From: a virus | Virus record (IMG/VR): IMGVR_UViG_3300049810_001306 | Span: 1 to 28,390 of that record | DNA: 28,390 nucleotides | Reading direction: 5' to 3' (one strand) | Part shown: positions 15,088 to 21,540 of the stretch, one piece after another | Layout: every line of letters starts with the position of its first letter | Position numbering within the stretch: position 1 is the first letter of the stretch | The notes under the pieces: model-generated | Database searches by the model: none | What the model was told of the DNA's origin: nothing | The model's input: the letters and a program-made list of their open reading frames with translations, nothing else | Program-made: the position numbers and the translations under genes

Positions 15088-15366
15088 ATGAAGATTTATG
15101 AAATTCTTACAGAAGAAGATTCAGGTGTTTCCAGTGGCGACAGCGGGTCTGCAGATTCTGGTACTGCCACAAATGGTGGTTCCAATTCCGCTGAAGCCAC
15201 ACCTTCCACAGATGCATCAACTGCTACTACTAGCAGTGATGTTGCTACTGTGATTTATCCCTTGGGTTCCATGATTACACGTCCATACTTTAATTATGTT
15301 AGACCCAGCAAAAAGTGCAAATATGGCAAGAAAAAAGACGGTAAATGCAAGAAAAAACCAGGGTAA
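15088..15366 (+). CDS. Head-internal-type peptide with Ser/Thr linker and basic Cys tail
   Basis: This 92-residue protein starts MKIYEILTE (L7-T-E9 cleavage-like). Residues 10-55 are a low-complexity Ser/Gly/Thr/Ala stretch. The end is Y-P-L-G-S-M-I-T-R-P-Y-F then a lysine-rich K-K-C-K-Y-G-K-K-K-D-G-K-C-K-K-K tail with two Cys residues. I chose ATG 15088, which puts the leader at the N-terminus; an in-frame ATG at 15046 lies inside the previous gene. No good ribosome binding site is seen; AATAAATA at 15075-15082 lies only 5 bases before the ATG. The tail pattern appears in other marine T4-like phages from memory; function unknown. Confidence 0.75.
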   Translation: MKIYEILTEEDSGVSSGDSGSADSGTATNGGSNSAEATPSTDASTATTSSDVATVIYPLGSMITRPYFNYVRPSKKCKYGKKKDGKCKKKPG

Positions 15367-15370
15367 TGAT

Positions 15371-15592
15371 ATGAAAAGTGTACAAACTAAACACGGATAT
15401 TTAACTTTTATTAATAATCCTGAAACCAGAGTATTCGATAAAATCAAATGTCAGGACTTTGTGTCAGTAAATAGTCTCACAGAAGCTGAAAAACACAACG
15501 CCGATCAGCTTGTGCAAAAAAATGTATTGGAAAAAATTGACAACCATGAGCAAACGGGATACAGAGCATACTCTACAAAAATCAGACTCTAA
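15371..15592 (+). CDS. Unknown small protein
   Basis: I do not recognise this 73-residue protein. It starts M-K-S-V-Q-T-K-H-G-Y-L-T-F-I-N-N-P and is mixed helix/strand with balanced charge. There is no membrane segment and no L-x-E leader at the N-terminus. ATG 15371 follows the previous stop by 4 bases. The end overlaps the next gene by 47 bases. It may be a regulatory or structural accessory protein, but nothing in the sequence decides this. Confidence 0.65.
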   Translation: MKSVQTKHGYLTFINNPETRVFDKIKCQDFVSVNSLTEAEKHNADQLVQKNVLEKIDNHEQTGYRAYSTKIRL

Positions 15593-15971
15593 AAACTTAG
15601 CGAAAAAACTCAGAGATCTCCATAACAAACTCTCTGAAAAAACAGTATACGCTGTAAAAAAGCATTATAATGTTTACGCAATCGCAGACGTGAGCACGAA
15701 TAAGAGTGTGGTTAAAAACTTACCTAATTATCGTATTGCTGATTTAATTACTAAAGGATTAAATCGTGAGCACACAACACCAGAATCAGTAAATATCCGC
15801 TTAGAACCCTTAATGAAGATATACAATCACCACCAGCAAGAGATACTTTTCTATAATAACATCATTAAAAATACGTCAGATCTAAATCGGCGTTTAGTTA
15901 TGCATGACAGAATACTCGATAGTCAAATACACATAGAAGATGCAATTTCCAAGATGAGTTCTATACACTGA
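15546..15971 (+). CDS. Unknown helical protein
   Basis: This 141-residue protein starts M-S-K-R-D-T-E-H-T-L and is basic. It has a middle module Y-A-V-K-K-H-Y-N-V-Y-A-I-A-D (about 34-47), R-I-A-D-L-I-T-K-G-L-N-R (about 62-73), and a C-terminal helical hairpin. No family is recognised, and no leader or membrane segment is visible. ATG 15546 was preferred to the in-frame ATG at 15510 because the longer form would overlap the upstream gene even further. It is the last gene before the late promoter at 15975. Confidence 0.65.
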   Translation: MSKRDTEHTLQKSDSKNLAKKLRDLHNKLSEKTVYAVKKHYNVYAIADVSTNKSVVKNLPNYRIADLITKGLNREHTTPESVNIRLEPLMKIYNHHQQEILFYNNIIKNTSDLNRRLVMHDRILDSQIHIEDAISKMSSIH

Positions 15972-15974
15972 TTA

Positions 15975-15982
15975 GATAAATA
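15975..15982 (+). promoter_or_regulatory. T4-like late promoter box GATAAATA
   Basis: GATAAATAG lies 38 bases before the ATG at 16013. It is part of an 8-base inverted repeat, TTAGATAA (15972-15979) and TTATCTAA (15993-16000). Confidence 0.8.
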
Positions 15983-16012
15983 GTCATATAAATTATCTAA
16001 CGGGGATATAAA

Positions 16013-17302
16013 ATGAACATTACCGATTTCAATCCAACTGGCAAGACCAAGTTGGGCAAAATGAATAAACTTTTAAAAGAACAGTTTGGTATTAAACTAA
16101 ACAGCGCACCTGAGCGTAAAAAGCTAGAACGAGTCATGGAGACTGCCAATCGTGCACTAATACAGATCCGTGGTAGCCAAAAGAAGTTCCATCTGGATCC
16201 AGAGTACATTAAGTTCTTGGGATTGCGTGATGCAGCTGAAACCATGATTAACGAAGGAAACTATGTTAAGTCTCCTGCTTATGAAGCCATGGCAAACAGT
16301 CTCAGAACTACTATTCAGGAACTCATGGATGCTGGCTACAGCAAAAATGACGCTTGTGCTGAGACCATGAACCGCGCCAGAATGAACGGTGCCTGGGCAT
16401 TTGCTGAAGATGTAATGAGCCCCATCGTTGCTAGTGCCGCTACGCAATATGTAGCAGAATACGAAGTAGCCAATGACCCCGCGTTGGTTGAGTATGATGC
16501 CGCTAGTAACATGTCAGATGTTTTGATTGCTGAGATGGCTCGTGAACTTAACATGAGAGTAGAAGATACTGAAACACTGGGCGCTATTGCTGAGAAGATT
16601 TCAATGTTTGCTGGTGTATCAGGCAAGACACCCGAATCTATAGTAGAGTTTTTAAACGGACTCAACGAAGGTGACATGGCTAACGGCATCCAGATGTTTG
16701 GACGCAAGATAGCGGCTGAGAATGGGGGCTTTAACTTAGCGGCCATGGACGCCAAGAAGGCTAAAAAGGATTCGTTTGAGTATGGTGGCAAAACGTTCCC
16801 AGTCAAAGAAGCACAAGAAGCCGCTAGACGTGGCGATGTTGGCATGTTTAGTGATTTGATTGACAGCATCCTGAACGAAGAAGTTGATGTAGAGCAAGCA
16901 GAAGTTGTCATGGCTGTACGCAGTTTGGCTGATGATGTACAGAGTCAGATCGAGCGTATCTCAGACATGATGAACAAAGACGTTCCTGCTATTGCTGATC
17001 AGATGAGAGCAGAGCAAGGAGCATCACAAGCGCAGCAGTTTTCGGACACCATGAGCAACACACTGGGAACATATCTTGAAAGTGCCAAGGCATGCAAAAC
17101 CGCAATCGATAGTCAGGTAATGTCACTGAGTGGTGAAGCACCTGCTAATGATATGACTGGCTTGGGTGATACTGGTGCCATGGATGCCATGGATGCACCA
17201 GCTGATACTGGCGATGACCTGGACTTAGATGCTCCAGCAGACACCAATGAGCCAGCAGCTTCAGGCCCTGAATCCGAACCACTGGGCCGCGCAGAAGTAT
17301 AA
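16013..17302 (+). CDS. Conserved virion-associated protein of marine T4-like phages
   Basis: The 429-residue protein starts M-N-I-T-D-F-N-P-T-G-K-T-K-L-G-K-M-N-K-L-L, a beginning I remember from marine T4-like phage genomes, where the protein is conserved but of unknown function. It is almost entirely alpha-helical. Residues about 375-429 form a very acidic, Asp/Pro/Ala-rich low-complexity tail. There is no membrane segment. It heads a late transcription unit (box at 15975, GGGGAT ribosome binding site near 16003) whose other genes encode a leader-bearing protein and tail or fibre proteins, so a virion or assembly role is likely. The next gene starts inside its stop (TAATG). Confidence 0.8.
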   Translation: MNITDFNPTGKTKLGKMNKLLKEQFGIKLNSAPERKKLERVMETANRALIQIRGSQKKFHLDPEYIKFLGLRDAAETMINEGNYVKSPAYEAMANSLRTTIQELMDAGYSKNDACAETMNRARMNGAWAFAEDVMSPIVASAATQYVAEYEVANDPALVEYDAASNMSDVLIAEMARELNMRVEDTETLGAIAEKISMFAGVSGKTPESIVEFLNGLNEGDMANGIQMFGRKIAAENGGFNLAAMDAKKAKKDSFEYGGKTFPVKEAQEAARRGDVGMFSDLIDSILNEEVDVEQAEVVMAVRSLADDVQSQIERISDMMNKDVPAIADQMRAEQGASQAQQFSDTMSNTLGTYLESAKACKTAIDSQVMSLSGEAPANDMTGLGDTGAMDAMDAPADTGDDLDLDAPADTNEPAASGPESEPLGRAEV

Positions 17303-17691
17303 TGCGCTTAACAGAACTCTTTGAGGACATGGGAGTTTTAGACTCCCCCTCTGCTGATATAGTAAATCCCCAGGAGGATCTGGTATCAGCAGTTTCTGAT
17401 ATCATGAGCATGGCAATGGCAGACGATATCACAAAGATACCCACACGAACGGTTCAGGACATGCTCAGAAGATCAGGCTATAATGTTAGCACAGATGAAC
17501 TTATACTTGCTCTTGACCAGTCAGGATTTACTAGCAGTCAGGATAAGAAAATGATCACAACCAAGGATGAAATACCACCAGACGTGGTGCAGTCAGACTA
17601 TGATGCACGTGAGCCAGAGGATGGCACTGATACAGGCGTGGACGTTGAAAAAATTGCTAGTGATCAAGCCATGAAGGATATTAAAAAATGA
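17302..17691 (+). CDS. Acidic head-internal-type protein with MRLTELFE leader
   Basis: The 129-residue protein starts MRLTELFE (L6-F-E8 cleavage-like), nearly identical to MRLTEIFE of the gene at 4908, although the codons differ. Unlike the other leader-bearing proteins it is acidic. A helical middle part (R-T-V-Q-D-M-L-R-R-S-G-Y-N-V-S-T-D-E-L, written residue by residue) looks like a small helix-turn-helix-type fold with no clear DNA-binding signature. It is coupled to the acidic protein before it and overlaps the next gene by 4 bases. No family recognised; it could be a scaffold-type or partner protein rather than DNA-binding cargo. Confidence 0.75.
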   Translation: MRLTELFEDMGVLDSPSADIVNPQEDLVSAVSDIMSMAMADDITKIPTRTVQDMLRRSGYNVSTDELILALDQSGFTSSQDKKMITTKDEIPPDVVQSDYDAREPEDGTDTGVDVEKIASDQAMKDIKK

Positions 17692-18020
17692 CAACTGTGC
17701 CTGTTAAAACTTTTTATGATGCTCAGGATGCCAGATACCAGAGTCTTAATTCTGTTACTATCCACACTGAGGTATCAGATCTGGAAACTTCCATAATTAC
17801 AGAAGTGCAATCCGGCAATCTCAGTGTGCAAGTAAGCAGTGGTACCACTATGACTACTAGCAATGCATACTATAATGCGTATTATGGTGTTACCAATGAT
17901 GCTACTAAAGTAGCAGAAGTACAAACAGTGGAACAGCATTTTTATAATTTAGGTTACAATATCAGAGTAACTGTAAATACAACCACAACAGATACTCTGG
18001 TGTGGAACATAAATTGGTAA
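17688..18020 (+). CDS. Small virion structural protein
   Basis: This 110-residue protein begins in an ATGA overlap. The N-terminal 50 residues look like a helix plus Ser/Thr-rich strand region. The C-terminal half has Y-Y-N-A-Y-Y-G-V...V-E-Q-H-F-Y-N-L-G-Y-N-I-R-V...T-L-V-W-N-I-N-W. That pattern, a helix, L-G-Y-x-I-x-R/V and a W-x-I-x-W end, recurs in structural proteins of marine T4-like phages as I remember them. It probably belongs to the tail or fibre attachment, because the next gene encodes a fibre-type repeat protein. Specific role unknown. Confidence 0.7.
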   Translation: MTTVPVKTFYDAQDARYQSLNSVTIHTEVSDLETSIITEVQSGNLSVQVSSGTTMTTSNAYYNAYYGVTNDATKVAEVQTVEQHFYNLGYNIRVTVNTTTTDTLVWNINW

Positions 18021-18037
18021 TTTAAACAGGAGAAAAA

Positions 18038-18976
18038 ATGCAAATTTCGGGTGGATTACAATTAAGTGGTGGTATAAATTTAGTACCAGGTGGATCATCA
18101 CCCACACCAGACCCCTATGTGTTTCAGGGCAGTAATTATGGATATGCGTCAGGTGGTTCTGGTGGAGGTGTCTTACAAACTGCTATAAATAAATTTTCGT
18201 TCAGTTCAGATAGTAATGCATCAGATGTTGCTGATTTATTTGTAAGTTTCAATAATTCAGCAGGTCAATCCAGTAATAATAGTGGGTATGCATCAGGGGG
18301 TCACAGCCCCAGTTATACAAACATCATTCAAAAATTTACCTTTACAATTGATGGAAATTCCACTGATGTTGGAGATTTAACTATAACCAGGAAGGGTCCA
18401 GCAGGGCAGTCTTCTTCTGAATCTGGATATTCATCAGGTGGTAGTGCTCCGCCCTACGACGACACAATTGATAAGTTTCCGTTTGCATCGGATGGTAATG
18501 CCACTGACGTGGGTGATATCACACTTGCCAGGGAAAAATCTGCAGGTCAGTCATCGACTTCCAGTGGTTACACATCAGGTGGTCTTGCTCCGCCCTTTGT
18601 AAACACAATTGACAAGTTCCCATTTGCGTCAGACGCAAATGCCACTGATGTGGGGGATTTAGCACATAATTTATTTTTAAGCGCTGGACAATCCTCGACT
18701 ACTAGTGGTTACAGTTCTGGTGGCAGGCCCGCGCCTTCGTCAACAATACAAAAATTTAGTTTTAGTAGTGATGGCAATGCCACTGACATTGGTGATTTAA
18801 CTGTAGCAAGAGATGACATGGCAGGACAATCATCAACAGCTAGTGGATATTCAGCAGGTGGGGCAGACAATGATAAAGATACTATAGACAAGTTCCCATT
18901 TGCGTCAGATAGCAATGCCACAGACGTAGGGGATTTGCCAGTGGCGTCATCCTCATTGTCTGGCCAACAATACTAA
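18038..18976 (+). CDS. Kelch-like repeat fibre protein, complete
   Basis: The 312-residue protein starts MQISGGLQLSGGINLVPGG, which matches the start of the LamG protein at 1375, followed by a short Ser/Pro linker. Six units of about 48 residues follow, each with I-D/Q-K-F-x-F-x-S-D, N-A-T-D-V-G-D-L, A-G-Q-S-S and G-Y-x-S-G-G. Six units would fit a six-bladed propeller. It ends shortly after the last D-V-G-D-L with S-G-Q-Q-Y, like the protein at 1-603. The N-terminal peptide likely docks it to the particle and the repeats bind a surface ligand. The ribosome binding site is AGGAG before ATG 18038. The strong terminator at 18991 follows 15 bases after the stop. Confidence 0.85.
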   Translation: MQISGGLQLSGGINLVPGGSSPTPDPYVFQGSNYGYASGGSGGGVLQTAINKFSFSSDSNASDVADLFVSFNNSAGQSSNNSGYASGGHSPSYTNIIQKFTFTIDGNSTDVGDLTITRKGPAGQSSSESGYSSGGSAPPYDDTIDKFPFASDGNATDVGDITLAREKSAGQSSTSSGYTSGGLAPPFVNTIDKFPFASDANATDVGDLAHNLFLSAGQSSTTSGYSSGGRPAPSSTIQKFSFSSDGNATDIGDLTVARDDMAGQSSTASGYSAGGADNDKDTIDKFPFASDSNATDVGDLPVASSSLSGQQY

Positions 18977-18990
18977 AAGCACCAGACCAA

Positions 18991-19016
18991 AAGAGCCCGG
19001 TTTTGCCGGGCTTTTC
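18991..19016 (+). terminator. Rho-independent terminator
   Basis: AGCCCGG (18994-19000) pairs with CCGGGCT (19006-19012) around a TTTTG loop, with A residues before and T residues after. It is the strongest terminator in the window and separates the late structural genes from the next unit. Confidence 0.92.
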
Positions 19017-19045
19017 TTTCTGTAACAAAATCAGCAACTTAGAGC

Positions 19046-19073
19046 TTGACATCTGATCATTCTGTGCTATAAT
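19046..19073 (+). promoter_or_regulatory. Sigma-70-type promoter
   Basis: TTGACA (19046-19051) and TATAAT (19068-19073) are perfect consensus boxes with a 16-base spacer, 30 bases after the terminator and 36 bases before the ATG at 19110. Likely an early promoter read by unmodified host RNA polymerase. Confidence 0.88.
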
Positions 19074-19109
19074 ATATACATACTAAAGAAATAGTTGAAG
19101 GAATCAACC

Positions 19110-19670
19110 ATGGTATCATTTACATCAGATCAATTGGCACTCCAAGCTTACATCGAACAGGCTAACGCCAAGCATATTGCTCGTGCTGAATCAGAGGGCT
19201 GGACCTTCTATACTGTCACAGTGTCAGATCCAGTACACTGGGCCAGAGGCGGTATTTTCACTATCGAACAATATGAGCGTGATAGCCTGATATCATACAT
19301 CTCAGATGCGCACAAGGATGCCTATGGTTTCCGTCCTCGTGGTTGCAACTATTCAGAGTGGACAATGGCTCAGCTTGAGGAAGAAGCTGATCGCATGAGC
19401 GATGCGGTTACTCAAGCTATAGAAGCCAATGAGGTGGAGAAAAATCAAACTGTAGAGGCATTTGAGCAGAGTGTTCAGAATATGATTGGCATGGGTGCAG
19501 GCAACCGTGCTACTGCTCTCAGATGGTTGACAGACGCTGAAACGTTCCATAGCCCACAGTGTGTTGAGAGTTTTGTGTGGGAGCAGGGCATTCTATTTAC
19601 TGACTATGGTCGCACCCTGGTCACTGAACTTGCTGATATCGTGACATATACTGATTGGGAGGCCGCGTAA
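19110..19670 (+). CDS. Unknown early-type protein
   Basis: The 186-residue protein is the first gene after a consensus sigma-70 promoter. The start is ATG 19110 with GAAGGA at 19097-19102; the in-frame TTG at 19095 overlaps that site and is less likely. It is mostly helical and acidic. A middle segment with I-S-D-A-H-K-D-A-Y-G-F-R-P-R-G (about 65-79) followed by S-E-W-T-M-A-Q-L-E-E-E recalls a widespread phage protein family of unknown function that I cannot name. No membrane segment or leader. It is followed by DNA ligase after 1 base, so a role in early DNA metabolism or host takeover is possible. Confidence 0.78.
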   Translation: MVSFTSDQLALQAYIEQANAKHIARAESEGWTFYTVTVSDPVHWARGGIFTIEQYERDSLISYISDAHKDAYGFRPRGCNYSEWTMAQLEEEADRMSDAVTQAIEANEVEKNQTVEAFEQSVQNMIGMGAGNRATALRWLTDAETFHSPQCVESFVWEQGILFTDYGRTLVTELADIVTYTDWEAA

Positions 19671-19671
19671 A

Positions 19672-20790
19672 ATGATAGTCAAACAGACATTATATAAGTT
19701 AGACAGCAAAGGGAAGGTTCGTGAATGGCGCATGGAAATAGACGGAGACAGATTTCGAACTGTAAGCGGGTTAATTGATGGGCAACATGTGACATCTGAG
19801 TGGAAGCAGACTCATGCCAAGAACGTGGGCCGTGCCAACGCTACTACCGCTGGGGAGCAGGCTATTGTAGAAGTAGACGCGCTGTATACCAAACGCTTGG
19901 AAGGCGAGTACCACACTGACATCAAGAACGTTAGCAAGGCAAGATTCTTTAAGCCCATGCTGGCGGCTAAGTGGGAGGACCGCAAGGATAAAATTACGTA
20001 CCCTGTAATGGTACAACCCAAGTTAGATGGTGTCAGAGCAATCATTAATCGTGATGGTATATGGAGTCGTGCTGGCAAGAAGATCTTAGCAGTGCCTCAC
20101 ATTGAGCAACAGTTGGCATTACTATTTGTAAGGTTCCCAGACATGGTCCTGGACGGTGAACTTTACAACCACAACCTCAGGGACGACTTCAATAAGATCA
20201 TTAGTTTAGTTCGCAAGACTAAACCCACTGAGGCAGACTTGGCAGAGAGTGCTGACACAGTAGAGTTCCATACCTATGACTTTGCTCACTACACTGACCT
20301 TACTTACTTTGATCGTGCCAGGTCGCTCAGAGACTTTGTAGACATTAACTCAGAGAAGATACCCAGCGTGGTATGGGTACAGACTGACTCAGCAGACTCA
20401 GAAGCAGAAGTAGACGACCTGTTTGGTAGCTATGTGGAGCAGGGCTTTGAGGGCGGCATCATTAGGCTCAACGGTGTGTATGAGCAAAAGCGTAGTAATA
20501 ATCTACTCAAACGTAAAGATTTCGAAGATGCTGAATTTGAAATTGTGAGCGTGGAAGAGGGCCAGGGCAACTGGAGTGGTTACGCCAAGACACTGTTTAT
20601 CAAACTTCCCGACGGTACTATACAACAATCTGGATTGGCAGGCAATCAGGCGCACCTCAGACAAGTACTCGCAGAAAAAGATGCTTATGCTGGCGGAGAA
20701 GCTACTGTGCAATACTTTACTAAAACTCCCGATGGCAAACTCAGATTTCCAGTAGCAAAAGTTCTGTTCAAAAGTAACAGAGATATTTGA
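19672..20790 (+). CDS. ATP-dependent DNA ligase
   Basis: The 372-residue protein has the full set of nucleotidyltransferase motifs: K117-L-D-G-V-R (motif I, adenylated Lys117), V159-L-D-G-E-L-Y (III), F-H-T-Y-D-F (IIIa, 199-204), F259-E-G-G-I-I-R (IV) and L278-L-K-R-K (V). A C-terminal OB-fold follows (E-G-Q-G-N-W-S-G). The N-terminal 80 residues resemble the WGR-like domain seen in phage ligases (L-Y-K-L-D...K-N-V-G-R-A-N-A-T-T). It seals nicks in DNA during replication and repair. It is transcribed with the unknown gene at 19110; ATG 19672 is 1 base after that stop. The next gene has its own promoter overlapping the end of this one. Confidence 0.94.
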   Translation: MIVKQTLYKLDSKGKVREWRMEIDGDRFRTVSGLIDGQHVTSEWKQTHAKNVGRANATTAGEQAIVEVDALYTKRLEGEYHTDIKNVSKARFFKPMLAAKWEDRKDKITYPVMVQPKLDGVRAIINRDGIWSRAGKKILAVPHIEQQLALLFVRFPDMVLDGELYNHNLRDDFNKIISLVRKTKPTEADLAESADTVEFHTYDFAHYTDLTYFDRARSLRDFVDINSEKIPSVVWVQTDSADSEAEVDDLFGSYVEQGFEGGIIRLNGVYEQKRSNNLLKRKDFEDAEFEIVSVEEGQGNWSGYAKTLFIKLPDGTIQQSGLAGNQAHLRQVLAEKDAYAGGEATVQYFTKTPDGKLRFPVAKVLFKSNRDI

Positions 20791-20816
20791 CAAAACAATG
20801 TATAATAGTTTATAAT
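20787..20816 (+). promoter_or_regulatory. Sigma-70-type promoter close to the nuclease start
   Basis: TTGACA (20787-20792) overlaps the ligase stop. TATAAT at 20811-20816 gives an 18-base spacer; another TATAAT at 20801-20806 is too close to be used with it. Transcription would start within a base or two of the ATG at 20823. Confidence 0.8.
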
Positions 20817-20822
20817 AGATTT

Positions 20823-21497
20823 ATGACATTAGTAATAGACAAATACACATACCCCAAGCTAGAGCGTGAGATGATTTCAGGCGTTCGTCACTACACAGAT
20901 GGCGATACGCCAGTGCCCAGTGTGACTACCATATTGTCAGAAACAGGCGATAAGACAGCACTGTTTGAATGGCGCAAGCGAGTGGGTGACGCTGAGGCTA
21001 ATCGTATTAGTCGTGAGTCAGCTGGGTTGGGTACCAAAGTACACAACGCCCTGGAGAAGTACGCTCTGGGGGAGGAATGGGACACCTTTGGCAATAATCT
21101 GGTAAGCACCATGGCTAAAAGCATGACGTCAGAGATGATAGACAAGGGTCTGAGCAACGTTTCTGAGATCTGGGGCATAGAAGTGGGCTTGATTGCACGT
21201 GGCTTGTACGCAGGCACAGCAGATTGTGTGGGCATGTATAACGGTGTTCCTAGCATCATTGACTTTAAAACTGCTAAAAAGCTCAAGAAGCGCGAGTGGA
21301 TCGACGATTATTTCATGCAAGGTGCGGCATATACGCTGGCTCACAACGAAATGTTCGACTCAGGAATCGACCAAGTAGCTATTTTAATGGTAGACCGTGA
21401 CAATAAATTTAAAGATTATATAGTTTCTGGTCAGGAACTCACAAAATTTAAGTCGTTGTGGGGTCAAAGGATTCAGGATTATTATTCCAGAATCTAA
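20823..21497 (+). CDS. PD-(D/E)XK exonuclease, RecB/Cas4-like
   Basis: The 224-residue protein shows the RecB/Cas4-like nuclease pattern. P-S-V-T-T-I-L (32-38) is an N-terminal motif common in phage exonucleases. G-T-K-V-H74-x-x-x-E78 is motif I, G-T-A-D134 carries the metal-binding aspartate, I146-D147-F-K149 is the D/E-x-K motif and Q166-x-x-x-Y170 the downstream motif. It probably resects or degrades DNA in replication, recombination or host genome breakdown. I chose ATG 20823, which gives the usual compact N-terminus; a TTG at 20787 in the same frame is part of the -35 box. No ribosome binding site precedes the ATG, so translation may be leaderless. Confidence 0.88.
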   Translation: MTLVIDKYTYPKLEREMISGVRHYTDGDTPVPSVTTILSETGDKTALFEWRKRVGDAEANRISRESAGLGTKVHNALEKYALGEEWDTFGNNLVSTMAKSMTSEMIDKGLSNVSEIWGIEVGLIARGLYAGTADCVGMYNGVPSIIDFKTAKKLKKREWIDDYFMQGAAYTLAHNEMFDSGIDQVAILMVDRDNKFKDYIVSGQELTKFKSLWGQRIQDYYSRI

Positions 21498-21509
21498 ATA
21501 GCCCTTAAG

Positions 21510-21517
21510 GATAAATA
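21510..21517 (+). promoter_or_regulatory. T4-like late promoter box GATAAATA
   Basis: GGATAAATAC lies 31 bases before the GTG at 21541, with AGGAG (21530-21534) between. It puts a late structural gene between two early-type units. Confidence 0.78.
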
Positions 21518-21540
21518 CACGGATAACATAGGAGTTTTCC

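Noticed and set aside
16336-16911. Open reading frame of 191 codons on the minus strand
   Set aside because: It lies fully inside a clear plus-strand gene, has no ribosome binding site or family resemblance, and no other gene in the window is on the minus strand.
18180-18960. Regular repeats that could suggest a CRISPR array
   Set aside because: The repeats are in frame, translate to a conserved beta-repeat protein and have no short identical repeat/spacer pattern.
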